This document shows positions 16,833-24,985 of a DNA stretch of 64,000 nucleotides, piece after piece (positions within the stretch are counted from its first letter, which is position 1; every line of letters starts with the position of its first letter). The stretch is from the NCBI GenBank assembly GCA_016719295.1, contig JADKAF010000001.1:1984001-2048000 (forward strand). Direction: 5' to 3'. The notes under the pieces are model-generated. The model was given only the letters and a program-made list of their open reading frames with translations. It had not been told where the DNA came from and did no database searches. The translations under genes were made by a program, and so were the position numbers. The stretch is from Planctomycetota bacterium. GTDB taxonomy: Bacteria > Planctomycetota > UBA1135 > JADKAF01.

Positions 16833-17972
16833 ATGCTCTTCCGTCACCTTGCTCAACCGCTCGCGGCGGCCCTGCTCTGCGCGGCGCCTCTCACGGCCCA
16901 GAACTTCTACGGCTACGACGCCCAGACGGCGCAGATCTACAACGTCGACACGACGACCAACGCTGCGTCGTTCCTCGCCTCGATCACCGGCGCGCCGGCC
17001 TTCGGCTTCTCGCACTTCGTCGCGAAGAAGTCGGGCGGCTGGTACGCCGTCGCGCCCGGCGGGTTCAGCGGCTTCAGCATCTACGAGATCGACGGCCAGA
17101 CCTACGCCGCGACGCTGCTCTGGACGCCGACCGGCGTGCGCACCACCGGCGGTGTCGGCGCCGCCCTCTCGCCCTACGGAGACAAGATCTTCGTCGCCGG
17201 CTTCGTCGGGCTCTCGTTCCGCGTGCAGCTTGACGCCATCGACCTGTCGACCGGCCTGCGCACCGCCTTCGGCGACATCCCGCCCGGCTGGGGCCTCGCC
17301 TTCGACAGCCTGGGCAACCTGTACACCTCGACGCAGGGCGCGACCGACCCGGAGCTCGTGCGCATCGATCTCCTGAATCCTCTCAACTCCGTCACCGTGG
17401 GCACGATGACGGGCGTCGATTACAACATGGGCATCGACCTCTCCTCGGATCAGGGCTCGGGCGACCTCCACGTGTACTCGCGTAACACGACCTCGCTCTA
17501 CCGCGTCGACACCAGCAACGCGAACGCGACGCTGGTCTCCGTGTTGACCGGCGCCTCGGCGCTCACGTCGGTGAAGGAGATCCCCTGCAGCAGCGTGTAT
17601 CTCTACGGCAACGGCTGCGCCGGCAGCGGCGGCTTCGTGCCGAGCTTCACCGTCCGCGGCTGCGCGGGCATCGGCGAGACGATCACCCTGCAGGTCAACA
17701 ACTGCCTCGGCGGCGCCGCGGCGGCCTTCGTCTACGGCACGGGCACGACGGCGATCCCGCTCGGCGCGGGCTGCGATCTCCTCACCACCCCGCTGCTCCC
17801 GGTGGTCCTGAACTTCGGCACCAGCGCCGGCGGCCCCGGCCAGGGCTCGGCCTCGTTCCCCGTCCTGATCCCGTGGATGCCGACCGGCGATGTCACCACC
17901 CAGGTCATCGTGATCGACCCGGGTGCGCTCCTCGGCTACGTGGTGTCGAACGGCGTGCTCTTCCGCTTCTGA
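16833..17972 (+). CDS. Secreted propeller-like protein with C-terminal GNGCAG-type module
   Basis: 379 residues from ATG 16833; signal peptide 1-22 (ALLCAAPLTAQ). The middle (about 25-250) has repeated blades such as NFYGYDAQTAQIYNVDT, GWYAVAPGGFSGFSIYEIDG, GLAFDSLGNLYTSTQG and DLHVYSRNTTSLYRVDT, an NHL/YncE-like propeller. The C-terminal module starts YLYGNGCAGSGGFVPSF and continues RGCAGIGETITL, FVYGTGTTAIPLGAGCDL, GGPGQGSASFPVLIP and VVSNGVLF. It follows the related gene at 15844 by 65 bp, and its end meets a long hairpin shared with the convergent gene at 18082. Function unknown; extracellular location inferred. Confidence 0.82.
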   Translation: MLFRHLAQPLAAALLCAAPLTAQNFYGYDAQTAQIYNVDTTTNAASFLASITGAPAFGFSHFVAKKSGGWYAVAPGGFSGFSIYEIDGQTYAATLLWTPTGVRTTGGVGAALSPYGDKIFVAGFVGLSFRVQLDAIDLSTGLRTAFGDIPPGWGLAFDSLGNLYTSTQGATDPELVRIDLLNPLNSVTVGTMTGVDYNMGIDLSSDQGSGDLHVYSRNTTSLYRVDTSNANATLVSVLTGASALTSVKEIPCSSVYLYGNGCAGSGGFVPSFTVRGCAGIGETITLQVNNCLGGAAAAFVYGTGTTAIPLGAGCDLLTTPLLPVVLNFGTSAGGPGQGSASFPVLIPWMPTGDVTTQVIVIDPGALLGYVVSNGVLFRF

Positions 17973-18004
17973 GCGCACGAGCACGACGCACGACGTCGGA
18001 ACGG

Positions 18005-18044
18005 CGAGGGCCGGCTCTCCCGCACGCGGGAGAGCCGGCCCTCG
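18005..18044. terminator. Bidirectional terminator hairpin
   Basis: A perfect 18-bp stem with a CACG loop (arm starts CGAGGGCCGGCTCTCCCG) sits between the convergent genes ending at 17972 and 18082. Its position and strength indicate termination for both strands. Its loop region resembles that of the hairpin at 53838. Confidence 0.75.
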
Positions 18045-18081
18045 TCGTTGGCGTCTCGATCGCGAGAGCTGCGAGAGATGC

Positions 18082-19320
18082 TCAGCGCACCCTCATCGAC
18101 TGGCCCGCGCTGAACGAGACGAGCTGCGGCGCGCCCGCGTCGATGTAGAGCACCTGCGTGAAGAAGTCCGTGTTCAGCAGGTTCGTGTCGTCGGGGATCG
18201 GGATCGGCAGGTTCGAGCTGCCGCTGCCGTCGAGAACGTGCGCGATCTGCACCAGCGGCAGGACGAGGATCTGTCCGCCGAAGATCGGCACGGCAGTCGG
18301 CTGCACGCCGGCGAGGAAGATGCCCGGCGCACCGGGCAGCCCCTGCGAGGTCACGAAGCTCACCGTCTGGCGCCGCGCGAAGCAGCCGACCGCATCGAGG
18401 CGCGGCACGAGTCCGCCGGACCCGGCGAGCCCGTTGCCGTAGCTCACGACCGCGCCGCAGGGCAGACCGAAGCCTCGCACCGCGATCACGCGATTGCCGC
18501 CGCCGTAGGTGCTGAAGAAGAAGTCGCCCGAGATCGGATCGAGCGCGGCGCCCTCGACGCCGCTGAGGCCGGTGAGGAACGCACGCCGCGTCGCGGGCAC
18601 GGGATCGCCGTTCGCATCGATGTCGTAGGCCGAGATGACGCCCGGGCCGTACTCGCAGACGAGCATGCTGCGGAAGTTCACGAAGAGCGGTGAATCCGGC
18701 GGCACGTAGAAGAAGCCTTCGGGGCCGAACCCGGGCTGCGTCCCCACAGTGACGCTGGCGATGTCGAAGGTGCCGTTGCCGTCAGGCGTGAGCGTCGCCG
18801 TCGCGAACTGCCCAGAGTTGTAGGACGCGAGCTTCAGCGCGCCCACGTTCGGCAGGCCCGCGGGGACGAAGCGCAACGCGCCGAGCGACCCGTTGAAGCC
18901 GGAGATCCCCACCGAGACGACGCGGTCGGTCGTCGTGCTCCCCGGCCGGATCATGCCGACCTCGTGGGACGGGTAGCGCGAGTAGAAGAGCACGCCGCCC
19001 GGACCGAACTCGAGGCCGCCGTCGTTGTTCGGCGCCGTGGCGTGCAGCGCGGACGCGCCGCCGAAACCGGTGATGTGTCCTTGCGCATCGCGCACGACGG
19101 GCACGCGATACACCGCGCCGCTCGCCGAGTTCGCTCCTCCGCAGAGATAGAGGGTCCCGGGATCGCCCACGCGGAAGGTGCAGCCACCGAAGTTCGCGGG
19201 CACGCCGGCGGGTGTGCCGAGGTCGACGAAGCTGTAGGAGGCGTTGAACGGAGCGACGATGGTCTGCCCGAGCGCAGGTGTGGCGACCAGCGCGAGAGCG
19301 AGGAAGGAGCGGAGCTGCAT
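18082..19320 (-). CDS. Secreted propeller-like protein with diverged C-terminal module
   Basis: 412 residues, signal peptide MQLRSFLALALVATPALGQ. Blade-like repeats follow: GTLYLCGGANSASGAVYRV, GLEFGPGGVLFYSRYP, VGALKLASYNSGQF and GAALDPISGDFFFSTYGGGN. The tail begins CGAVVSYGNGLAGSGGLVPRLDAVGCF, clearly the same module as in the 16833 protein but with the first Cys of GNGCAG replaced by Leu (GNGLAG), so a disulfide may be missing. It is convergent with 16833 and divergent from 19485. Function unknown; role outside the cytoplasm inferred. Confidence 0.8.
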   Translation of the reverse strand: MQLRSFLALALVATPALGQTIVAPFNASYSFVDLGTPAGVPANFGGCTFRVGDPGTLYLCGGANSASGAVYRVPVVRDAQGHITGFGGASALHATAPNNDGGLEFGPGGVLFYSRYPSHEVGMIRPGSTTTDRVVSVGISGFNGSLGALRFVPAGLPNVGALKLASYNSGQFATATLTPDGNGTFDIASVTVGTQPGFGPEGFFYVPPDSPLFVNFRSMLVCEYGPGVISAYDIDANGDPVPATRRAFLTGLSGVEGAALDPISGDFFFSTYGGGNRVIAVRGFGLPCGAVVSYGNGLAGSGGLVPRLDAVGCFARRQTVSFVTSQGLPGAPGIFLAGVQPTAVPIFGGQILVLPLVQIAHVLDGSGSSNLPIPIPDDTNLLNTDFFTQVLYIDAGAPQLVSFSAGQSMRVR

Positions 19321-19484
19321 GGAACGAGCCCAGATGAGAGAGGGGGGACCGAGCCAGCCTACCCGCGCCCCGCCGAACGCGGAGCCAAGGCGACGAAATG
19401 CAGCATCTCGAGCGCCGGAGCATCCGGGAGCACGGCGTGGGCACGCGCGTATCCCGAGGTTCTCCCCCGGTCCCGGAGCTCGCC

Positions 19485-20198
19485 ATGGCCGCACGCCCCT
19501 TCCTCGCGTCCCGGAACCTCTTCCTCCCCTTGGCCCTCGTCCTCGCCGCGGCTCCGCCCGCCGCCGCCCAGGCCCTCGAGCTCCACTCCCTGAAGACCCG
19601 CCTCCAGCACGAGCTGCGCCTACGCGCCTGGGCGCGCCGCCCCGTCGAGGTCGACTGGACCGCCGCCAGCGCGCTCGACGTCGCGCGCGACCTCACGCGC
19701 GCCCTCGGTCTCCCGATCCACCCGAGCGAGCTCGTTCGCGAACGCGTCGCGACCCGCGACCTTCCGCTGGTGGACCTCCGCTCGAAGCACGCCCCCGCCC
19801 TCGGCGCCATGGAGCTCGTCGCCGCGCGCACCGGCCTGCTCTTCGTCGACCACGGCCGCACGCTGCGCCTCGTGCTCCCGGAGGAGTTCCAACCGGAAGC
19901 CACGCTCCGCCTCTACTCCGTCCACGCCCTCACCTTCGTGCTCCGCGACTTCGCCCCGCCGATCGGCTTCGACCTCCGCGGCTCGAACGAAGAAGTGCCC
20001 GTCGAAGAGCTCGAGACCCGCACCGTCTCCGGCTTCGACGAGCCAGGCCTCGCCGATCTCGTGAAGCGCCTCCTCGGCCCCGCGCACTGGACGCGCGACG
20101 ACGTCTCGATCGACACCGGCCGCGGCGTGCTCGTGATCCGCCAGACGCCGCGCGCGCACATGCAGATCGAGCGCCTCCTCCGCGACCTCGGCGCCTGA
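19485..20198 (+). CDS. Exported protein with secretin-like (STN/N-domain) features
   Basis: 237 residues from ATG 19485, preceded by GGAG; upstream in-frame starts would bury the signal peptide (LASRNLFLPLALVLAAAPPAAAQ). The mature part has VEVDWTAASALDVARDLTRA and KHAPALGAMELVAARTGLLF, recalling STN/FecR-type short domains, and ends SIDTGRGVLVIRQTPRAHMQIERLLRDLG, the typical close of secretin N-domains (LVVRQTP..H..IE.LL). No secretin barrel follows, so this is a free periplasmic domain protein. A 121-bp palindromic element begins 4 bp after the stop codon. Family link moderate; partner unknown. Confidence 0.7.
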   Translation: MAARPFLASRNLFLPLALVLAAAPPAAAQALELHSLKTRLQHELRLRAWARRPVEVDWTAASALDVARDLTRALGLPIHPSELVRERVATRDLPLVDLRSKHAPALGAMELVAARTGLLFVDHGRTLRLVLPEEFQPEATLRLYSVHALTFVLRDFAPPIGFDLRGSNEEVPVEELETRTVSGFDEPGLADLVKRLLGPAHWTRDDVSIDTGRGVLVIRQTPRAHMQIERLLRDLGA

Positions 20199-20202
20199 CG
20201 GC

Positions 20203-20323
20203 GCCGAAGCGGACGGGAGGTGCCGGAGCCATTTTCTCCGGTTACGCACCTCCGGCTCCGACTCTCGCAATGACGTCCTCGTAACCGGAGAAAATGGCTC
20301 TGGCTCCGTACGTCCGTTTCGGC
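20203..20323. repeat. 121-bp palindromic element, copy A
   Basis: The two ends form inverted repeats of about 44 bp (inner part GAGCCATTTTCTCCGGTTACG against its complement) around a roughly 33-bp centre. Same length and orientation as the copies at 21541 and 22415. It starts 4 bp after the stop codon of the 19485 gene and could act as a terminator. The trailing CGGTGAGCCA is shared with copy B. Confidence 0.9.
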
Positions 20324-20407
20324 CGGTGAGCCAGTGCCTCCGCGCTCGCCAAACCCAAGCTCGACAACCCGGACGATCACGTACACCTCAAGGCTCGATC
20401 GCGCGGC

Positions 20408-20746
20408 TCAAGCAGACTTCTGCGGCGAACGCATCGAACTCCCGCGCCCCTTCGCAACAACAGCGCGCACCTTCCGCCACCGACCTCGCAACTTCTTCTC
20501 CGCCATCTTGAGGTCGTAGGTTGCCTGCAAGCCCATCCAGTACTGCGGCGACTGCGAGAACGCGCGCCCGAAGAGCAGCGCGAGCTCAGCCGTCACCGGT
20601 CGCTGCTCGCGCACGACGAGCGAGACGCGCGCCGGCGAGATGCCCAGTCGCTTCGCGAAGCTAGCCTGAGAGATCTCGAGCTCGTCCAAGATCTCCCGCA
20701 CGAACTCGCCGGGGTGAATCGGCGGCAGACCATCCACGAATTCCAT
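20408..20746 (-). CDS. higA: HigA-family antitoxin (XRE-type HTH)
   Basis: 112 residues starting MEFVDGLPPIHPGEFVREIL, the HPGE(F/I)L..E hallmark of HigA/VapI antitoxins. The helix-turn-helix is SQASFAKRLGISPARVSLVV, followed by RPVTAELALLFGRAF and QYWMGLQATYDL. It would neutralise the upstream HigB and repress the operon by binding DNA. The gene lies 93 bp downstream of higB on the same strand, the usual toxin-first higBA order. The basic tail (KKLRGRWRKVRAVVAKGRG) is a little longer than usual. Confidence 0.88.
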   Translation of the reverse strand: MEFVDGLPPIHPGEFVREILDELEISQASFAKRLGISPARVSLVVREQRPVTAELALLFGRAFSQSPQYWMGLQATYDLKMAEKKLRGRWRKVRAVVAKGRGSSMRSPQKSA

Positions 20747-20839
20747 GCTTCGCTCCTGAAGTCTTTGGGCCGCGGAAGTCGCCGCGCTCGAGCCGATGCA
20801 TCGGGCCCAACATCCTAGCGGCGCTGGGGCGCAGCCCCG

Positions 20840-21121
20840 CTAGTGGTAGTCCACGATCTCGACGTCCCAAGCGTCGCCCTCCGCGAACCGGAAGTAGAGC
20901 CTCCACTGCGCATTGATTCGCACGCTGTGTTGGCCTCCGCGGTTTCCCCGCAGCGACTCCAAGTGGTTCGAAGACGGTGTACGCAGGTCATCCAAGGTCT
21001 TCGCGATCTTGAGCTGCGTCAAGCGCCGCGACGCCCGCTTCCAGATCTCGAAGGGCAGTCGTCGCGAGCGCCCCGTCTCGAAGAAACGCCGCGTCTCCGC
21101 ATCCGCGAAGGACCGAATCAC
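20840..21121 (-). CDS. higB: HigB-family toxin (RelE/ParE superfamily mRNA interferase)
   Basis: 93 residues: MIRSFADAETRRFFETG, then IWKRASRRLTQLKIAKTLDDL, SNHLESLRGNRGGQHSVRIN and AQWRLYFRFAEGDAWDVEIVDYH. The I(R)SF.D..T...F start, the L..L.G.R.G..S.RIN.QWR core and the final DYH are diagnostic of HigB/YgjN-type toxins that cut ribosome-bound mRNA. The full usual length (about 92) is kept, so it is probably active. It is paired with higA downstream; the 93-bp gap is longer than in many pairs. Confidence 0.9.
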   Translation of the reverse strand: MIRSFADAETRRFFETGRSRRLPFEIWKRASRRLTQLKIAKTLDDLRTPSSNHLESLRGNRGGQHSVRINAQWRLYFRFAEGDAWDVEIVDYH

Positions 21122-21540
21122 GCGACGAACCTAGACGACGGGTAGAGGACGGACGAAGGCCCGTCGAGCCGACGATGGCCCCCGTGCTCTCGACGCGCGA
21201 CCTCCACGAGAACAACGCATCGTGAAACCGCAGAGGAGACGCGCACCACGGCACGCACATCTCGAGCTGGCGTTGCCTGGCAACCGAGCGACGGCACCCA
21301 AGGCGATCGAAACCTCTGGTTGATCTCCATGGCGATTCCCCCCATCGCCGACGGCGAAGTCCCACGACCACGTGCGCTCCTCATATCTGCGCACGAACAG
21401 CGCCCCGGGTAGAAGGCCCGATGCACGCACGCGGAACCTCGAGCTCTCGAGAAAGACGCGTGGCTGCCCCGCGGGTCACACGAGCAGGCGCGCTCGCGAA
21501 TGCCGCGGGGTCATCCACAAGACGCGCCACCCCGAGCAGC
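21122..21540. other. Gap upstream of higB, no gene recognised
   Basis: About 420 bp between the higB start and palindromic copy B. Only short overlapping frames without motifs are visible; it should contain the higBA promoter and operator, which I could not locate. Confidence 0.4.
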
Positions 21541-21661
21541 GCCGAAGCGGACGGGAGGTGCCGGAGCCATTTTCTCCGGTTACGCACCTCCGGCTCCCAC
21601 TCGCGCGTCGACGTCCTCGTAACCGGAGAAAATGGCTCTGGCTCCGTACGTCCGTTTCGAC
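21541..21661. repeat. 121-bp palindromic element, copy B
   Basis: Same 44-bp inverted ends and orientation as copy A, with a diverged centre. It lies 140 bp upstream of the AbiEi-like gene, and no plus-strand gene ends next to it, unlike copies A and C. Confidence 0.9.
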
Positions 21662-21800
21662 CGGTGAGCCATGGCCCCCGAGCACTCTCCCTCTCCGGGG
21701 AGAGCAGCTGTGGCACCGGTTCCGCCACGCATCAGCCCCCCTTCTCCGCGGCCCGCGGCAGAACGTTGGCACTGCTGACAATGCGCCTACGCTTTGCCAC

Positions 21801-22409
21801 ATGCCCACCCCAACCGACCGCGAACGCAGCCTCTCGCTCGCCCGCCGCGCACGCGGCGTCAGCGCGCAAGAGCTCGCCCGCGCGGGCATCCACCGCCAAG
21901 TCCTGACTCGCCTCGTCGCCGCCGGCGAGCTCGAGCGCATCGCGCGCGGCCTCTACCGCCTGCCCGACCAGGAAGCGACCGAGCACCACGCGCTGGCGAT
22001 CGCCGCCGCCGCCGTTCCGGACGGCGTGATCTGCCTCCTCTCCGCCCTCCAGTTCCACGGCCTCGGCACCCAGCTCCCCGGCGACGTGTGGATCGCCATC
22101 GACCGCCGCGCGCGGAAGCCCGCGCTCAGCTATCCGCCGCTCCGCTTCGTGCGCACGAGCGCAGCCGCCCTCGAGCAGGGCATCGCGCGGCACCGCATCG
22201 AAGGCCGGATGGTCCGCATCACCAACGTGGCCCGCACGTTGGCGGATGGCTTCAAGTACCGGAACAAGATCGGCCTCGACGTCGCGCTCGAAGCGCTCCG
22301 GGACGCCTGGCGTTCGAAGCGCCTCTCCCTTCGAGAACTCGATCGCCACGCCGCCGCGAATCGCGTGCAGCGCGTGATGCAGCCCGATCTGGAAGCCCTC
22401 CTCACCTGA
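21801..22409 (+). CDS. AbiEi-type antitoxin/transcriptional regulator without its toxin
   Basis: 202 residues. The N-terminal winged helix-turn-helix is SLARRARGVSAQELARAGIH with VLTRLVAAGELERIARGLYR, the AbiEi_4-type motif. The C-terminal antitoxin domain contains AVPDGVICLLSALQFHGL, PGDVWIAIDRRARKP and MVRITNVARTLADGFKYRN. AbiEi normally represses and neutralises the nucleotidyltransferase toxin AbiEii encoded directly downstream. Here copy C of the palindromic element begins 5 bp after the stop and no AbiEii follows, so the gene is an orphan or the toxin was lost. Confidence 0.85.
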   Translation: MPTPTDRERSLSLARRARGVSAQELARAGIHRQVLTRLVAAGELERIARGLYRLPDQEATEHHALAIAAAAVPDGVICLLSALQFHGLGTQLPGDVWIAIDRRARKPALSYPPLRFVRTSAAALEQGIARHRIEGRMVRITNVARTLADGFKYRNKIGLDVALEALRDAWRSKRLSLRELDRHAAANRVQRVMQPDLEALLT

Positions 22410-22414
22410 GCAGC

Positions 22415-22535
22415 GCCGAGGCGGACGGGAGGTGCCGGAGCCATTTTCTCCGGTTACGCATCTCCGGCTCCGACTCCCGCGTCGACGTCCTCGTAACCGG
22501 AGAAAATGGCTCTGGCTCCGTACGTCCGTTTCGGC
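22415..22535. repeat. 121-bp palindromic element, copy C
   Basis: Third copy with the same inverted ends and length. It starts 5 bp after the AbiEi-like stop codon, as copy A does after the 19485 gene, so it may serve as a transcription end for that gene. Confidence 0.9.
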
Positions 22536-22684
22536 CGGAGTGCCACAGCCAAGGAAGACTCGCTCCCGATGGAAACTGCGGTCGTAGCGATTCCATGGGA
22601 CCTGCCATCTGCCCCCTGGCAGCCGGGAGAGGACGCGGATAGCTTCGGTATCATTCGAGACCGTATCCCGTTCGGGAGAACGCA

Positions 22685-23425
22685 ATGTCAACCTTGCCCG
22701 CCGCGATCATCTTCACCGTCCTGGTACCGCTGCTCGGCCTGAGCGCGCAGCAGGATCCATCGGCTCCAACCCGCTCAAACCGGCCGAAGACGCGCGATAG
22801 CGCGACCGAGATCCCGGTTGAGACTCCCAAGCAAGACACCGAAGAGAAGCGCGACCTCGATCGTGACGAAGTGACCGACCTTCTCGGGGAACTCGAGGCG
22901 ACCCTGGAGTCGATCACTCGCGCCCGACTCCAGGCCGAGAACGTGAAGAAGATCGTCGAGACACTCGACTCGGGAAAGGTCGAGGCCACCGACAAGGAGA
23001 TGGTGAAGACGAACAAGTTTGTCCGCCAGAAGCTCGCCTCGGAGTACCGTGCGCTCCGCGCTCGGGCGAAGTCGGTCTCGACCCAAGTATCCACCGTGCT
23101 GCAACCGAAGCAGCGCGGCATCGCGACCAAGCTCAAAACCCGCTGGGATCTCGAAGAGGATCCCTCGACCAAGTCCAAGATCAAGGTCCTTCTCGCCGAC
23201 CACGACCAGGCGATGGCGGAGACTGCCGAACAGCTTTCCCTTCTCGATAGCCGCATTCGCCAGCTCGACGGCGCACTGGGCATCCTCGAAGATCAACTGA
23301 GCTACCTCGACCTCGTCGAGGAGACGATCGGCCTCAGCCGACAGGTTGCGAATCAACTCAAGGACCTGAATCAGGAGATCGACAAGGTCCTGCAATCGTT
23401 CGTCGAGAAGGAGATCCAGAAGTGA
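22685..23425 (+). CDS. Exported coiled-coil protein, unknown function
   Basis: 246 residues with a signal peptide (MSTLPAAIIFTVLVPLLGLSAQ), a charged low-complexity stretch (about 25-55) and then long heptad-rich helices: EVTDLLGELEATLESITRARLQAENVK, KIKVLLADHDQAMAETAEQLSLLD and LGLSRQVANQLKDLNQEIDKVL-like segments to the C-terminus. It overlaps the next gene as GTGA and forms a three-gene operon with the lipoprotein and the larger coiled-coil protein. No known family recognised; an envelope structural or adaptor role is inference. GC content is lower than in the flanking metabolic genes. Confidence 0.75.
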   Translation: MSTLPAAIIFTVLVPLLGLSAQQDPSAPTRSNRPKTRDSATEIPVETPKQDTEEKRDLDRDEVTDLLGELEATLESITRARLQAENVKKIVETLDSGKVEATDKEMVKTNKFVRQKLASEYRALRARAKSVSTQVSTVLQPKQRGIATKLKTRWDLEEDPSTKSKIKVLLADHDQAMAETAEQLSLLDSRIRQLDGALGILEDQLSYLDLVEETIGLSRQVANQLKDLNQEIDKVLQSFVEKEIQK

Positions 23426-23649
23426 GAATCCGCAACGCCTTGTGCATTGCATCGCTCGCGATCCTGGTCTCCGCCTGCAGCTCTCCGCAAGACAGCGCGC
23501 CCCAGCCTGGCGATCCAGACCAGGCTGCCGCACAGTCTCCAGAAGAACGAGCAGCGGCACTCGCGGTGAAGGTGGCCAACGGGAAGGCCACCCCGGAGGA
23601 AGCCGCCGAGCTCGACGCCTACATGAGAGGCGAGAAGCAAGCGCCATGA
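23422..23649 (+). CDS. Small lipoprotein
   Basis: 75 residues beginning at GTG that overlaps the previous stop (GTGA). The lipobox VSAC is at residues 16-19 (ASLAILVSACSS), so Cys19 would be lipidated. The mature part is about 56 residues, acidic and Ala-rich (SPEERAAALAVKVANGKATP, EEAAELDAYMRG), probably helical. The next gene starts inside its stop as ATGA, so all three products are likely made together. Function unknown. Confidence 0.75.
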   Translation: MRIRNALCIASLAILVSACSSPQDSAPQPGDPDQAAAQSPEERAAALAVKVANGKATPEEAAELDAYMRGEKQAP

Positions 23650-24713
23650 GTCGCGCAAGGAGACGTTCCCAAGACGTGCCCGGCGCTCTGACGTCGATCG
23701 TGATCTTCTCGATACTTCTCGCCGTATGCAGCAAGACGGAAAGAGAGCCCGACAAGTCTGCATCCGCGCAGCGCGAGTCAACTCCCACCAATACGGCGAA
23801 GATCTCACGCCCTCAGGTTGACCAAGGCGCAAACCGCACAACGGAACGTATCCCGCCTGAAGCCTCCGCTGCGAAGCAGGAGCAAGCACCGCCAACACGA
23901 TCGCCTGCCGAGGAAGTTCAAGCTCCGCGAAGTTCTTTATCCAGTCCTTCAACCTCACCCATCGACCTTCCCAGTCCTTCATCGACGCCCGTCGAGTCCG
24001 TCAATCAACCGGCACCGGCTCCGGAATCCGAGAACAAGAATCCAGATCCCGCAAGCGAGCACGAGCGCCAGTTGCGAGCGGATCGTGAGGCGTTCGATCG
24101 CGAGCTTTACGCTGCCCGGCCCACCGAGCAGATCCTTCGCAGGCTGTCCGAGGAGCTGCAGGCCACATCCAGCGCCGATTCCAGCTCAACGAAGATGACT
24201 CCGGAGGAGAACCTACCGGATCGACTCCGAGCGATCCACCGGAACGCCTCCAGCCGGTATGCGTTGTTGACCGCGGGCAAGATAGATTCTCGTCCAGCGA
24301 AAGACGTGTACTATGCGGCTGCCAACATTGCGGAAGCCTGTGAGCTCGGGTTCGGCTCTGTCAGAGACCAGCTCCTCGCGATGATCGAAGAGACTCGCAC
24401 GAACAGCTACCCCAAGCTCCAGGCGGAGGCTGATCGCTTGCGCAAGAAGCTCAGGGAAGCGGAGGGATCCGGACGCCAAGCCATCGAGAACCTTCTCGTA
24501 CGAATCGACGCGCAGCTGCAGGACATGGAGCGGCTCTGCGAGGTTCGCGATCGGACATCGGTCGAACTGGCACGACGAGGTGCTGCTTTGCGTTCGCTTG
24601 CGAGCACCTGGCGCGAGCTTGCGGAATCACCTGGAGCAAGCGCAGCCGATGCGAGTAGTCTGCAAAGGCAACTCGACGAAGAACTGGCACCGATTGTTCC
24701 AAGCCGCAGGTAA
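23646..24713 (+). CDS. Membrane-anchored or lipoprotein coiled-coil protein
   Basis: 355 residues from ATG overlapping the previous stop. A single hydrophobic segment near residues 14-27 (ALTSIVIFSILLAVCSK) may be an anchor or a weak lipobox. Then comes a long Ser/Pro/Glu-rich disordered linker to about residue 135. The C-terminal half is coiled coil (LQAEADRLRKKLREAEG, AIENLLVRIDAQLQDMERLC, RQLDEELAP). With its two upstream partners it looks like an envelope-spanning assembly. No known domain recognised. Confidence 0.7.
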   Translation: MSRARRRSQDVPGALTSIVIFSILLAVCSKTEREPDKSASAQRESTPTNTAKISRPQVDQGANRTTERIPPEASAAKQEQAPPTRSPAEEVQAPRSSLSSPSTSPIDLPSPSSTPVESVNQPAPAPESENKNPDPASEHERQLRADREAFDRELYAARPTEQILRRLSEELQATSSADSSSTKMTPEENLPDRLRAIHRNASSRYALLTAGKIDSRPAKDVYYAAANIAEACELGFGSVRDQLLAMIEETRTNSYPKLQAEADRLRKKLREAEGSGRQAIENLLVRIDAQLQDMERLCEVRDRTSVELARRGAALRSLASTWRELAESPGASAADASSLQRQLDEELAPIVPSRR

Positions 24714-24937
24714 CCCGTCCCTGCGGGCCAAGAACTCACGCCATGCCTCATGCTCGCCACAACCCCTGCAGGAAACTGGCATGATTCCGGAAGCCAAAAT
24801 CGAACAGCGCGCCAGATAGCGCCCCCCCCGTGAGAGTTGACCGACACTAGCTCCGCAGCATGGGGCAACAAGATTGTCACAAACGATTGGACCCGCAAGA
24901 AGCAGCGGCCCGACACAAGCATAACCCTGAAGATCTA

Positions 24938-24954
24938 ATCGATCTAGAATCGAT
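24938..24954. promoter_or_regulatory. Palindromic site upstream of the FRG gene
   Basis: Two ATCGAT boxes flank CTAGA, giving a near-symmetric 17-bp site about 32 bp before the FRG start codon. It could be an operator for the FRG-DUF262 pair; the basis is symmetry and position only. Confidence 0.3.
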
Positions 24955-24985
24955 CAATCCACGCCCTTCGAAGTAAACTCTCACG

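Noticed and set aside
20203..22535. Integron attC sites separating gene cassettes
   Set aside because: Elements have long perfect inverted ends instead of attC core sites (GTTRRRY/RYYYAAC), and higBA runs in the opposite direction; no integrase is present.
20326..22742. Several short similar reading frames (peptides with CRSHFLRLR or TGENGSGSVRPF)
   Set aside because: They are translations of the repeated 121-bp palindromes in both directions, not genes.
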